A stretch of DNA of 64,000 nucleotides from Pogostemon cablin. Taxonomy: Eukaryota > Streptophyta > Magnoliopsida > Lamiales > Lamiaceae. The notes under the pieces were generated by a model. The model did no database searches. It saw only the letters and a program-made list of their open reading frames with translations, and was not told where the DNA came from. Below, in pieces: positions 1 through 11,515 of the stretch (position 1 is the stretch's first letter; each line of letters begins with the position of its first letter). The stretch is from NCBI GenBank assembly GCA_023678885.1, contig CM042955.1, positions 22,765,835 to 22,829,834 on the forward strand. The letters run 5' to 3'. The translations under genes were made by a program, and so were the position numbers.

Positions 1-640
1 GGTTTGGGGTTCAAATCTCATTGAGTCCTTGACATTATGTCCGTGTAATTTCATTCAATAATATTTTTTATTTTGATATAATGTCCGTGTAACCTTCATT
101 TTATAATATTTTTTTATTTTTATTTTATATTAATATATGAAAGTTATGTTAATTTATTTATTTGATTCTTTTTAGTAATAATTATTAATGTTTTTTCTAA
201 GGATTAATTTATTTAATCTATTCTTAAAATGACTTTACACATTTTTCATTGATATTTTTTATTTTTATTTTATATGAAAGTTATATTAATTAATTTATTT
301 AATTCTTTTAGCAAGAATTCTTAGGATTTATTTATTTAATCTATTCTTAAAAGTACTTTGCACACTTTTCATTATTCTTAATATTTATAATTCGTAATAT
401 TTTTGCACACTTTACATTTTTATTTGTCTTATTACTTTTACACTATTTTATTAAAGAAAAATTAAATTAAATTACTTAAAAACATAATTACAATGTTATT
501 TTAGACCCCAGATATCGATTAATTAAGAAAATGAATAACAGGTGTAGGTGTAGATTGTGATGTACATCATGAATATATTTAGACACTAACACAGAAATAA
601 TTAATTCTTAATTATGCAAACTGAGTTGCAGGATCATCTT
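1..640. other. AT-rich flank with diverged tandem duplications
   Basis: I see no gene here. Two direct duplications are visible by eye. A segment around the phrase 'atgtccgtgtaa' occurs near 37 and again near 81. A longer block of about 130-150 bp (AT-rich, ending in 'atttaatctattcttaaaa') occurs near 110-230 and again near 250-355. The rest is low-complexity A/T. Confidence 0.5.
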
Positions 641-650
641 AAAATATGAG

Positions 651-658
651 TATAAATA
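651..658 (+). promoter_or_regulatory. TATA box of the small-peptide ORF
   Basis: TATAAATA lies about 90 bp upstream of the ATG at 743. A C/A/T-rich leader follows (near 688-720), which is a normal plant core-promoter arrangement. A second TATAAATA at 722-729 is too close to the ATG to be the main box. Confidence 0.4.
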
Positions 659-742
659 CATACCTCCATTGGCATATAGAATGATCATCAATTCTCTCCA
701 TCAACACAGCAGAGCAAAGGATATAAATAAAGAGATCTAGTG

Positions 743-949
743 ATGAAGTGCGGCAGGGTGGCGATGGTGTGTCCTTTGAGTGTTCTGGTAATGTCAGCCG
801 TTACCGGCGCGGCGAGCACAAGGGGATTGTTGGCCACAGCTGAGGCTGAAGTTGACGTCGGATCACTTAAGGTTGAATTCAACCACGACGTTGGCGTCGT
901 CGTCGTTGTCGATTCTAACGTTTCCGTCGGCGGTGGCGGCCATGTTTGA
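743..949 (+). CDS. Candidate small secreted peptide, 68 aa, unknown family
   Basis: This is a short intronless reading frame with codons clearly richer in G/C than its surroundings. I take the ATG at 743; an in-frame GTG at 740 also opens the frame but is not a plant start. The N-terminus looks like a signal peptide: MKCGR, then a hydrophobic run (VAMVCPLSVLVMSAVTGAAS), then a possible cleavage site near residue 25. The mature part is acidic-hydrophobic (AEAEVDVG, VGVVVVVDS) and ends in a glycine-rich tail GGGGHV. I do not recognise a known peptide-hormone motif. The stop lies only 57 bp before the TSD of the Sirevirus, so its 3' UTR was probably split by that insertion. It could be spurious, since the opposite strand is also open for 64 codons. 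Confidence 0.4.
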   Translation: MKCGRVAMVCPLSVLVMSAVTGAASTRGLLATAEAEVDVGSLKVEFNHDVGVVVVVDSNVSVGGGGHV

Positions 950-1011
950 TCATCATCTCATGATTTATTTCCAACCCTTGCTAATTGCTTTTTAATTTAG
1001 TATATAAGTAT

Positions 1012-1769
1012 TGTAAGTGCTGTGGGGGGTGCCGTGAAAAACAGATTTGCAGTGGGCCAAAAACGGCGTGAGCATTAAAATAAGAATAGAGTAGAATGTG
1101 GATATCATTGTCTTGACATAAAGGATGTCGAGACACAGAATACAACACTATGCACAGCGGAATAAAAAGAACAAATCAGAATTAATTTTCTCACAAGTCT
1201 TACGACTTGTGATGCCTTCACCGGCGAAAAAAACTTTCTTATTAAAACTTCAAGACGATTACAAAAACAAATCTCAAAAATCAAACACGAAAAGAAATCC
1301 TATTCTAAATTCTTAGACATAGGATTCACAGAAGGAATATCGATAATGATATCCAACATAAAGAATACAAAGCAAAAACTAAAATACTTTTCTTCTCTCA
1401 ATCTGTAATCTCAGTGTTTTGCTCTATATCTAAAGTGAGAAGACAATGATTCTTTTATAGGAATAAAAATCCTTGCTCTCCAAGCATATCATCCCACCTT
1501 CTGCATTCCTTGGAGATCAAGTCCATATCTACGTTGTCCACGAAACAACTGCATTCCACGTTCTTTTCTCCTGCAGAAGAAATAATAGAAAGACTTTTTC
1601 TTTCCTAATAAATAGGAACTGCCATAATCCACAAGATAAATTACACACGTTAATTTATAAAATAAATTTAACTAACAATACACATGTTAATTTATAAGAT
1701 AAATTAACTAACAATCAGGAAAGGAAAAAACAATTAAAATAGGAAATTTAAATAAATCAATTTCCAACA
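1012..1769 (-). repeat. 3' LTR of the Sirevirus
   Basis: 758 bp, TG...CA ends. Relative to the other LTR it lacks a stretch found near 10070-10110. It directly abuts TSD AGTAT on the left and the PPT on the right. Confidence 0.93.
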
Positions 1770-1783
1770 ATCTCCCCCATTTT
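1770..1783 (-). other. Polypurine tract, plus extra upstream copies
   Basis: On the minus strand AAAATGGGGGAGAT immediately precedes the 3' LTR. The core ATGGGGGAG recurs on the same strand near 1815-1823, 1849-1857 and 2086-2094. Repeated PPT copies of this kind are typical of Sireviruses. Confidence 0.8.
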
Positions 1784-2021
1784 GCATTTCCTGCAGAAAA
1801 AGGAAAAAAAATATACTCCCCCATAATACGTAACATGAAAAAAATTAGACTCCCCCATACTTAAAAAATACGAGAAGAAAGAAAAAAAATATTAAACTCC
1901 AAAAGTATTAGATATCACAAATAGTTTGAAATTCAAAACGTAATATCCAAACAAAAAAAAGATATCCAACAATATAAAAAAAACAACGGAACGAAATAGC
2001 ATCTCCATCGAATAAGAAATC

Positions 2022-3637
2022 CTAATCAGCATCAGAATTATCAGCATCTCCATCGGAATTATTTGCGCCACTTGTACCTGCGTCATCTCCCCCATGGTTC
2101 TTAGGCAACAAACTCTGCAACTGATCACGAACATTAAGCACAAGAGAATATTCTTTCTGAAGTGCTTTAGCATGACTGATAAGAAGCAATATTTGTTGGC
2201 GAAGAAATACTGTTGACACCTCACAAGACTGAGAAGTGAGCATAGAAGGAGCAGTTGAACAATAAGGCAAATCACAAAGATGACCACCCTTAAGCAGAGA
2301 TGAAAGAATCACAAACTGCTCAACGGTTGAAAGGGAATATGGAGATTCAAGAGCAAAACCATTAGATGTCAAGACATTCCAAATCAGAGAAGGATAAGGA
2401 AGAATACCCGTCTTCGTCTTCATGTTAGCAAACTTGAACATATTATTAATGACCAAGACACCAAAATTAACAGGACGACGAGTATAGAGCTTATAAAGTA
2501 GAGTAGCCTAGTCCGATATCACAACACTAGAATTTGATAAAGGCCGTCCAATTATGAATAGCAATCTTATGAAGAGCGGCATTCAGGGAGCTAAGAGACG
2601 ATACCTTCAACCTTCGTGACCAAGTAGAAGATTAAAATACTTGTTTATGAGACCAGCAAGAAACGACAAACTTTACCGCGAAGATAAATTTTGCCACATT
2701 TACGAGACCTCTTTTCACGTATCGATTTAGCCGAGTTAACATAAAATTCCTTCACAATATCATTAACATACCCACTGACTTTGACCACAGTATTCAAGAA
2801 ATTTCTTTCTTTCAAAAACTCATCCAAATTGTATTTCTTGAATTCTTCTACATCAATCACTTTTTCAGGCAATATGGAACACACAGAAAGAGAGTTCCAA
2901 GAATTTATACCGTCTTCATAGTAGAAACGTGGGTCAGTATCCGGAGTAATGTCAAACTCTGAATCAGTGTAGTCAATCTCTTCATCAATCTGTTCATCAG
3001 TGTCGGCAGTAGACTTTATGATTTCTGACTCTGAATCAGAATTCTGAGGACCTACAAAATTCTGACTGCTAGCAACATCCACATCAGGATCGGATTCATT
3101 CTCAGATGGATTTGTCTCATACCTCATAGAAACTTTGGATTTGAAAATTTCAGTGGTACGCAAAATAGTCTTCTGCTTATTCTGAGGAGGCAGAGGTAAG
3201 TCTTGTGGACACTTATGGAGTCTATTTGAATGGCGTGACTGATGAATAGATGAGGATTCCTTACGAGTATTTGTCGGAAATTTTCCAATACTCGACACAG
3301 AGGATTTTTTGGAGATTTTCTTTTGAGCAGAAATATGTTTTTGCGAAGGGGAAGAGTTTTCTTTAGAGCGAGAAGAGGTTGCCTTCTGAGGATTGGAGTT
3401 CGAAGGAACCAATGGAAGTGAGATGTTCGAACCCGGAACAGGAGCAATAAAATCAACATCCATAGGACTGTTAGTATGGAGTTTTGAACCGGATGGATTT
3501 GAAGCTTGGGGATTGATCGCAGAAGTCAATGGAAGAATTTTCGGTGATAGAGTTGACGGAAGCTGAGCAGATTGGAGAGAGGAGATCACGGCTTGGGTGA
3601 CAGAATTCACAAGCATCGTGATTTGATCAGTATTCAT
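2022..3637 (-). pseudogene. Sirevirus extra 3' ORF (broken)
   Basis: A reading frame downstream of RNase H opens at the ATG at 3637 and runs 330 codons. It is very rich in Ser, Pro, Asn and acidic residues (for example the stretch around EIDYTDSEFDITPD), then becomes Lys/Arg-rich. A second open segment in another frame (2022-2456, 144 codons) continues the same protein after an indel. It resembles the 'putative plant transposon protein' region found in Sirevirus and Athila ORFs, and ends in an Asp/Asn-rich tail (NNSDGDADNSDAD). No clear transmembrane segment is visible, so calling it envelope would be unsupported. The frame change and the stop codons between the pieces show it is dead. Confidence 0.7.
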
Positions 3638-3977
3638 GTTGGGAGAGGAGGAAAAAAACGTGTATATAGATTATGGATATTACACGCAAGAAGAAAAAAA
3701 AATTAGGAAAGAAAAAGAAAACACCTTAGCTATTTAAATATGGTAATAAAAGAGGATAAATATCACAAATATCTCAACAATATCAACAATATCCTAAAAA
3801 TAAGGATAAATATCAATGTACTTAATTAAACACCACGTAGATTTTAAAAAATTAAGATCACAAAATAAATAAACGTAAACAGATAAACCGTGACTAAATT
3901 ATCATCTAAATTTTAAATTCCCAAAATTTTATTTTTATCCAATTTTTTTTTTGAAAAAAATTAAAATATCCAATTTA

Positions 3978-4125
3978 TCACCTTTAGAAAAGAAAGCATC
4001 GTCTTAGCCACCGCCGTGCCCCTAGTTACTCAGTGATAAACGAATATAGATGTACTTTCTCATCACCTTTTAAAAAGAATGTATAGTCGTAGCCACCGCC
4101 GTGCACCTAGTTACTCAGTGACAAG
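3978..4125. repeat. Two tandem copies of an ~80-bp unit
   Basis: The block containing 'agccaccgccgtg' and 'ctagttactcagtgat' appears twice, separated by about 82 bp. It lies in the non-coding gap between RNase H and the extra ORF of the Sirevirus. Confidence 0.7.
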
Positions 4126-4394
4126 ATTATATAACCTTTCTTTTTCTTATTATTTTTTATTAATCAGCAACCACCTTTTCGACTTGGTGTTTTATTGCTA
4201 ATTATTTTTCACATCGGATTCTTTTAGGGCTTGGTAATCAACGCAAGAAATAATAAATTTAAAAGATAATTTTATCAAGATTAACAAAAGTTTTAAAAAA
4301 AAAAAATGCAGAAAAAGGAAAAAAAATAAAAATATCGGGATTAAAAAACTCAAATTTTACAAAGGCCAAGAGATTTTTGAAGATTTGAAAACCT

Positions 4395-7300
4395 CTAAAA
4401 ATCTAATGCCTTAGTAAATATATCTGCAAGTTGGTACTCAGTGTGAATGTAATCTAACTTAATTATATTTTTCTCAACTAAATCCCGAATAAAGTGGTGT
4501 CTAATACTTATGTGCTTTGTACGACTATGTTGTACTGGATTTTTTGAGATATCTATCGCACTTGTATTATCACATAAAATAGTAAGAGTGTCAGGTGCGT
4601 ACCCATAGTCTGCAATCATTTGTTTCAACCAAAGTAGTTGAGTACAGCAGCTTCCAGTACCTACGTATTCAACTTCTGCAGTAGATAAAGAGACGCAATT
4701 CTACTTTCTACTATGCCATGACACCAAATTATTTTCAAGGAAGACACATCCACCACTTGTACTATTTCTATCATCTGCATCTCCTGCCCAATCAGAGTCA
4801 CTGTAACCCACCAAATTCAGATTTGCATCCTTTCTGTACCACAATCCAAGATCTTGTGTTCCAGCAACGTATCGTATAATACGTTTAACAACATTCAAAT
4901 GGGACAATTTAGGATCAGCCTGGTATCTAGCACATAAACAAACACTAAACATTATATCAGGTCGGCTAGCAGTAAGGTAAAAAAGACTACCTATCATGGA
5001 TCGATATAGAGTGTTGTCAACATCATTTCCAACTCTCTCCCTGCACAATTTCTGTGATGATCCTATAGGTGTTCTCATATATTTAGCAGATTCAAGACCA
5101 AAACGAGATACAAGATTTCTAGCATACTTACTCTGAGAAATAAATATACCGTCATGCATCTGTTTTATTTGCAAGCCAAGAAAGAAGTTCAATTCACCAA
5201 CCATGCTCATTTTAAATGTTGAAGACATTGACTTCACAAACTTTTCAAGTAACAGATCAGAAGTAGAACCAAATACGATATCATCTACATAAACTTGAGC
5301 AATAGCCAAATGATCACATTTATGCATGATAAACAAAGTACGATCAACTTCTCCTCTAACAAAACCATATTCAAGAAGAAATTCAGTGAGTCTCCCATAC
5401 CAAGCTCTAGGAGCTTGTTTTAATCCATATAAGGCTTTTTTCAGTTTATAAACATGCGATGGATATGTGGGATTTTCAAAACCTTTAGGTTGAGCAATAT
5501 AAACTTCTTCATTCAAAATGCCATTTAAAAATGCACCTTTAACATCCATCTGATGTAATTTTATACTAATGTAACAAGCAATTGCAAGTAACAATCGAAT
5601 TGACTCAATCCGAGCAACAGGAGCAAAGGTCTCATCATAGTCAACCCCCTCTACCTGTGTATAGCCTTGAGCTACTAATCGAGCCTTGTTATGAACAATG
5701 TTTCCAAACTCATCAATTTTATTTTTAAAAATTTATTTTGTGCCAATCACATTCAAATCAGGTGTTCTGGGAACTAAATCCCAAACATTATTCATAGAGA
5801 ACTGGTTTAATTCATCATGCATAGAATTTATCCAACAATCATCTAGCAAAGCTTCATTTATATTCCTAGGCTCTAGAGATGAAATGTAGCAATCAAAATT
5901 TATTTTACTGCACATAGATGACATACAAGCAAACTTTACCATATCTCTGTAATTGACACACTCCTTTTGCCTTGTTGTCACTCCAACTGATGAGTCTCCA
6001 ATTATCTGAGTGGTAGGATGGTTCTTCTGAGCTCTTCTGGATGGTTCGACTGTTCTTCTGGAAGTATCGCCAACTGCATCAGATTCTGATTCTATTTCTG
6101 AATCTGTCATGTTCCGTGTCCTGCTAGGTGTCATGACATCTAGTGACTGACCTATCGTGTTCGGTGTCTTTTATGATGTCGTGACACCTGGTGACAGATT
6201 TATATCAGCTTCTGATGCGGGACTTTCCATTATGTCAAGTAATCCAGAGATATCATCTTCTTTAGTTTTTCCTGCAATCTCAGAAAAATCATCGAAGACA
6301 ATATTCACAGATTCTTGAATAGTACGCAACCTCAAGTTAAAAACTCTATATGCTCTACTATTAAGAGAATATCCCAGAAAAATTCCCTTATCACTTTTTG
6401 AATCAAACTTTGCTCGTTGATCTCTATCATTTAACACATAACATACACATCCAAAAACATGAAAGTATTTAAGATTGGATTTTCTTCCATTTAAAATTTT
6501 ATATGATGTCATCATACTCCCTGATCTTATATACGTTCGATTAGATATGTAACATGCCGTGTTAATAGCTTCAGCCCAAAATCTTTTAGAAAGATGTTTA
6601 GAACTTAACATAACTCGAGCCATTTCCTGTAAAGTTCTATTTTTCCTTTCGGCAATCCCATTCTGTTGAGGCGTCTTAGGAGCAGAGAACTCATGTAAAA
6701 TTCCTTTTCTATCACAAAAAGACGAAAAGAGAGAATTTTTAAATTCTTTACCATGGTCAGAACGAATTCTAGCAATTTTGGCATTGTAAGACGTTCTAAA
6801 CTTTTTATACAAGTTCCTAAATGACTCAAAAGTATTCGATTTTTCACATAAAAATTCAATCCATGTAAATCGTGAAAAATCATCTACTAAGACAAACGAA
6901 TATCTCTTTCTACCAAGACTCTCAACTTCAATAGGTCCCATAAGGTCCATATGAACAAATTCAAAATATTTTGATGTTCTAGAATGTTGAGACATCTTAT
7001 GTGATACTCGAGTTTATTTTTCCTTTTGACATGTACCACACACCACATTATCATTTTGACTCAAAGAGGGTAGACCACGAACAATATCAAACTTTGCAAG
7101 TTTTAAAAGATTTTTAAAATTAACATGACCAAGTTTTTGATGCCATAATACAGTGTCATCAACACGCACATTGTATGCAACAAATTTGGTTTCAACCAAA
7201 TAACAGTTATCGATAGATCTCTTATCTGTCATGACACAAGAATTAGAATCATCAAAAACTTCACATGAATCTTTATTAAACTGGACACGCAAATTATCAT

Positions 7301-8462
7301 CACACAGTTGACTAATAATAATCAAATTTGCACGTAAACCTTCAACTAGAAACACATTATGCAATTTTGGGAAACCTTCAAGATTCAAAATGCCTTTTCC
7401 AGTGATTTTACCTTTTGCTCCCCCTCCATAGGTAACCTTACCTCCATCAAATTCTTCGAAATCAATCAAATTCTCTCTTGTACCTGTCATATGGCGAGAA
7501 CAGCCGCTATCGAAGTACCAAGATCCTGCAATACTATTACTTAAAGAAGTATAAACGACATTGCATTTTAAATCAGATTTACGAATCCATTTGAGTTTAG
7601 TCTTAGGGTGTGGAGCAGAATGTGAAGACACTGGAGACGACATTTTATCAGATTGCATATCTTCTTTCATTTTATAGCAAAAAGGACGTATATGGCCTCT
7701 AACAAAGCAGTAATGATATACATAATGCCTTTTCCTAACTCTTTTCCCTTTTGGAGTATTATATTTATTTCGAACATCAGTCAATATTTCAGGTTTGACA
7801 AAATTTACAAGTTTACTACCATCAACATACAAGTTAGGATATACTTTTTCAGGACTATAACCTAAACCTGCCTTACTAGTTTGACCATAAGACAATGCTT
7901 CAGTTAGAGTATACTTACCTTTATTTAATCTGTCAAAAGTTTGAGTAGCTTCTTCAAGCTTCTTTTCCACAGTGCTTAATTCCATGTCCTTCTTAGTGAG
8001 AGAAACTTCCAGACGAGTGGTCACTACTTTAAGTTCATCATTCTCCTTTGAAATCGAATCAATGATTTTGCATTGATCCTTCCACTTTCCAAGAAGTTCA
8101 TCATATAGAACTTTGAGTTCATTGATAACTTGCAGGGCTTCATCATTCACCTCAAATGTATCATCTGTCTCAGAAACAACAAATGAGTTAAAACAGTTCA
8201 TACGATTAAAATTTTTATGAAAATACCTGTCTAATATCGTGACAGATGCTACGACATCGCTGTAGTCATCATCAGAACTGATACTATCATCGATGGTGGC
8301 AAATAGTATGTTCTGATCAAAATTTTCAGGTTCGGATCCATCATCATCACTCCAGATAGTATTCAGATTCATCTTCCTTCTCCTAAGAGTATTTGCGCAT
8401 TCTTTAGCAAAATGCCCAAATCCATGACAAGCTCTACATTGAATTGAATCAATGTCATTCAT
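4395..8462 (-). pseudogene. Sirevirus gag C-terminus and pol (protease, integrase, RT, RNase H)
   Basis: One frame runs from 8462 down to 4395, broken only by nonsense codons near 7014, 6171, 5733 and 4701, and at the RNase H end (4395). Domains in order: CCHC zinc knuckle CRACHGFGHFAKEC; aspartic protease motif WYFDSGCSRHMTG; GAG-pre-integrase LWHQKLGHVN; integrase core with VHMDLMGP and PQQNGIAERKNRTLQEM; RT with MDVKGAFLNG and YVDDIVFGS; RNase H with GYSDSDWAGD and ADIFTK. At 7014 and 4701 the stop stands where a Gln codon is expected and at 5733 where Trp is expected, which fits C-to-T/G-to-A decay of methylated DNA. All pieces being in one frame suggests that nonsense mutation rather than indels silenced pol. 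Confidence 0.92.
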
Positions 8463-8519
8463 TTCAATTTGACTGCTCGGAGGATACCAGCTTGTCCTTC
8501 TTGAACAACCAGGGTCGGA

Positions 8520-9480
8520 TTATGACTTCTGCAGGCCTCTCACCGGTGTATACCTCTTCGTCTGATGTGGTGCAGGAGGTGCTAAAGACACTTGAGGAGA
8601 GTTGTTAATATGGATGCGCGGTTTTACGCTGCTGCGATTTTGTTTATTCAACTTCTTGATGATTGAATTAAACTTTTTCGTCAGCAACACAACATTCGCA
8701 CATCCTTCATCTAACAACTCTATCTTATCGACTTCTTCTTCTACGAAACTTTCTTCTTTCACAGGTGTGTAAGATTCAGTTTGTAGAGCAAGATTCTTAT
8801 CTTATGAAACGTGTGTAGAGAATTAAGCTGAACCTGTTTATGCCCAAAGTTGAGTTCATAGGTCTTCAAGATACTCATCAATTCTCCTAGAGAGAGAGTT
8901 GTAGTATCTCTAGCTTCTTCAATAGCAGAGACCTTAATATGAAATCACTCTGGAAGTGATCGCAAGACTTTAGTGACACGTCGTTCTTTGCTGATCGGAT
9001 CTCCCAAAGTTTGAGCTTCATTTGCAATATCGAAAATCTTTTCATTGTATGAAGATATTGATTCATCTTCATCCATACGAAGATTTTCAAACATGGTTGT
9101 GAGATATCTCATTTTAGATTTTCAAACACTTTCAGAACCCTCACAATGTTCTTGTAAGATTTCTCATGCATCTTTTGTAGAGACGCAATTGGTAATCATC
9201 TTGAACATGACTATATCAACAGATGAAAAAATTACATTTAAAGCTCTCGAATTTTAATTTCCAAGTTGAGTTTCTTCTGGGGTCCATTCTCCTTCAGGTT
9301 TAATGATTGTGTCATTGTCCGCATCGATTCTTCGAGGAGGACTCCAACCATTAATAACTGAAAGCCAAGCTCTTTCATCAATTGATTTGATGTGAGTTCG
9401 CATTCGCACCTTCCACATGGAATAATTAGTTCCTTCAAGAATTGGAGGGCGTAAAATAGAAGAAATGGAATAATACATGA
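8520..9480 (-). pseudogene. Sirevirus gag N-terminal half (broken)
   Basis: The start is probably the ATG near 9480, about 60 bp after the 5' LTR. The conserved N-terminus reads PPILEGTNYSMWKVRM and then WLSVINGW. The frame is interrupted by a stop at 9254, further stops near 9164 and 8947, and a frame change near 8800, after which KEESFVEEEVDKIELL leads to a stop at 8520. The knuckle-containing C-terminal part continues at 8462 in that same frame. Copia gag normally forms the virus-like particle; this copy cannot. Confidence 0.85.
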
Positions 9481-9520
9481 CACAGGAAAAAAATAGGATC
9501 TGCACTTAGTATAAATCAAG

Positions 9521-9539
9521 TGTAGGCTCTGGTGCCAAA
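9521..9539 (-). other. Primer-binding site of the Sirevirus
   Basis: Directly after the 5' LTR the minus strand reads TTTGGCACCAGAGCC. This is a diverged form of the initiator-Met tRNA complement (TGGTATCAGAGCC) used by copia elements. Confidence 0.7.
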
Positions 9540-10333
9540 TGTAAGTGCTGTGGGGGTGCCGTGAAAAACAGATTTGCAGTAGGCCAAAAATGGCATGAGT
9601 GTTAAAACAAGAATAAAGTAGAATGTGTATATCAATGTCTTGACATAAAGGATGTCGAGACACAGAATACAACACTATGCACAGCGGAATAAAAAGAACA
9701 AATCAGAATTAATTTTCTCACAAGTCTTATGACTTGTGATGCCTTCACCGGCGAAAAAAACTTTCTTATTAAAACTTCAAGACGATTACAAAAATAAATC
9801 ATGAAAATCAAACACGAAAAGAAATCCTATTCTAAATCCTTAGACATAGGATTCACAGAAGGAATATCGAAATTGATATCCAACACAAAGAATACAAAGT
9901 AAAAACTAAAATACTTTTCTTCTCTCAATTTGTAATTTCAGTGTTTTGCTCTATATCTAAAGTGAGAAGACAACGATCCTTTTATAGGAATAAAAATACT
10001 TGCTCTCTAAGCATATCACCCACGTTCTACATTCCTTGGAGATCAAGTTCATATCCAAGTTGTCCACTTATTCCTTGATGTCAATGACGCTGCGTTTCCA
10101 CGTTCTTAAACAACTGTATTCCACTTTCTTTTCTCCTGCAGAAGAAATAACAGAAAGTCTTTTGTTTCCTAATAAATAGGAACTACCATAATCCACAAGA
10201 TAAATTACACACATTAATTTATAAAATAAATTTAACTAACAATACACATGTTAATTTATAAGATAAATTAACTAACAATCAGGAAAGGCAAAAACAATTA
10301 AAATAGGAAATTTGAATAAATCAATTTCCAACA
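9540..10333 (-). repeat. 5' LTR of the Sirevirus
   Basis: 794 bp. It matches 1012-1769 throughout except scattered substitutions and the extra segment near 10070-10110. It is followed by TSD AGTAT. Confidence 0.93.
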
Positions 10334-10338
10334 AGTAT

Positions 10339-10730
10339 GTTGCATGTTTTCGATTTTATGTATATAAGGATTAAAATTTAAATAGTTAAAAGAAGAAAAT
10401 TGAACTAAACAAACATTACAGGAGATCGAAAATGATATTAACTGATCAGATACATGTTGTCATTGTGGGTGGTGGAGCGATCTCATTAATTTGTTTTGTT
10501 TTTCTATGTTGTAATGTTTCTATCATTTTTTTTAATGCTATTTTAAATAATATCGATATGCTTTATACTACAAGTAATATCTATAATCTATATATGTTTA
10601 GAATAAAACATCATTTGGTAACTTTTTAAATAACTCAACATTTAATGTGTTGAAAAAAGACAACTAGCTATATTCAACAACAACATGAGGGTTGGTGTAT
10701 GAAATCTGAGGTCCACCCTAGTAAATCAAC
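10339..10730. other. Gene-free flank to the right of the Sirevirus
   Basis: This is the continuation of the DNA interrupted at 1007. It holds a 65-codon open frame (10432-10629) with no recognisable domain. I see no supported gene. Confidence 0.4.
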
Positions 10731-10732
10731 TA

Positions 10733-11001
10733 CTCCCTGTCTCCGTCCCATTTCTGATCAAGCACTTTCCATTTTGGGTTGTCCAACAAAAGTTTGCACA
10801 TTTCTAAAAAAAGTAAAAAGTTAAACTTAATCACCCTTCACCATACACTTTATTTAAAAAAAAAACCACTATTACCTAACACACCTAACATACTTTATCA
10901 TTTTTTAATTATAAAAAAATACCATAATACCCCTAAAAGTTATCATTTTTCTTAATTTACATGCCAAAAGGGGCATGCAAACTTTTGTGGAACGGGGGGA
11001 G
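10733..11001. mobile_element. Stowaway-type MITE (Tc1/mariner)
   Basis: 269 bp with terminal repeats CTCCCTGTCTCCGTCCCA and, inverted, CTCCCCCCGTTCCACA, flanked by TA on both sides (10731-10732 and 11002-11003). The CTCCCTCCGT-type end and TA target are diagnostic. Confidence 0.85.
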
Positions 11002-11512
11002 TATTCTTCCAGCAAATGCATATCCTACACTATAATTTTCAGACTATTTCTGCACCCGACTACATGACTCACGATTACCATCTTCGGCTCAATCTAAGTC
11101 GACATTCTATAGCTCACAGATGCCACGGCAATTGATGAAGTATCTTTCCAACCGCACACTCCAAAGAATTGAAGATCAGTTATGTGCACCTCTATAGAAC
11201 CTAGCTAGATGATTTAAATTTGAACTTCAAATATGTACATAGATTAAAGGGATAATTGCACTTTTTGTTCCATACAAGTATACAAGCAGATTCATTTCAT
11301 TTTTTGCCATGTTCACGTGATCTCGGGATATATGAGAGCCTCTGATGGGTTGGTTAGTTGTTATTTGGGCCAGGCGAGTCTCTGTTGGGCCGGCTGAGCC
11401 TCATTTACTTGGTGGGCTGACTAAGCTGGGCCGGAATGGGTAGAAAGCACCCATAACAAATCGAAAGGTAGAAATAGTACTTGATTTGTGTATAAGATGA
11501 AATTTGAAAAGC
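11002..11512. other. Intergenic DNA, nothing recognised
   Basis: Mixed-composition sequence with no open frame of note. A short part (about 11248-11310) resembles the ends of local MITEs ('gggataattgcactttttg'). Confidence 0.3.
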
Positions 11513-11515
11513 TAA

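Larger units (their letters stand above)
1012..10333 (-). mobile_element. Decayed Sirevirus (Ty1/copia LTR retrotransposon)
   Basis: The element lies on the minus strand and is bounded by the 5-bp TSD AGTAT (1007-1011 and 10334-10338). LTRs at 9540-10333 (5') and 1012-1769 (3') begin TGTTGGAAATTG and end CACTTACA on the coding strand. The order is gag, zinc knuckle, protease, integrase, RT, RNase H, then an additional ORF before the 3' LTR. The purine tract ATGGGGGAG occurs several times upstream of the 3' LTR. Multiple PPTs plus an extra 3' ORF are hallmarks of the Sirevirus clade. The coding region has at least six nonsense codons and at least one frameshift, so it cannot move by itself. 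The LTRs differ by scattered substitutions and an indel of some tens of bp, so the insertion is not recent. Confidence 0.93.

Noticed and set aside
1..30. 'ggtttggggttcaaatctc' at the left edge, resembling a tRNA B box
   Set aside because: No A box within the window and no cloverleaf; at most the end of a SINE cut by the window edge.
10432..10629. 65-codon open frame containing VVIVGGGAI, right of the Sirevirus
   Set aside because: Apart from a glycine-rich phrase it is Phe/Ile/Asn-rich AT-coded sequence with no domain, promoter or homologous neighbour.
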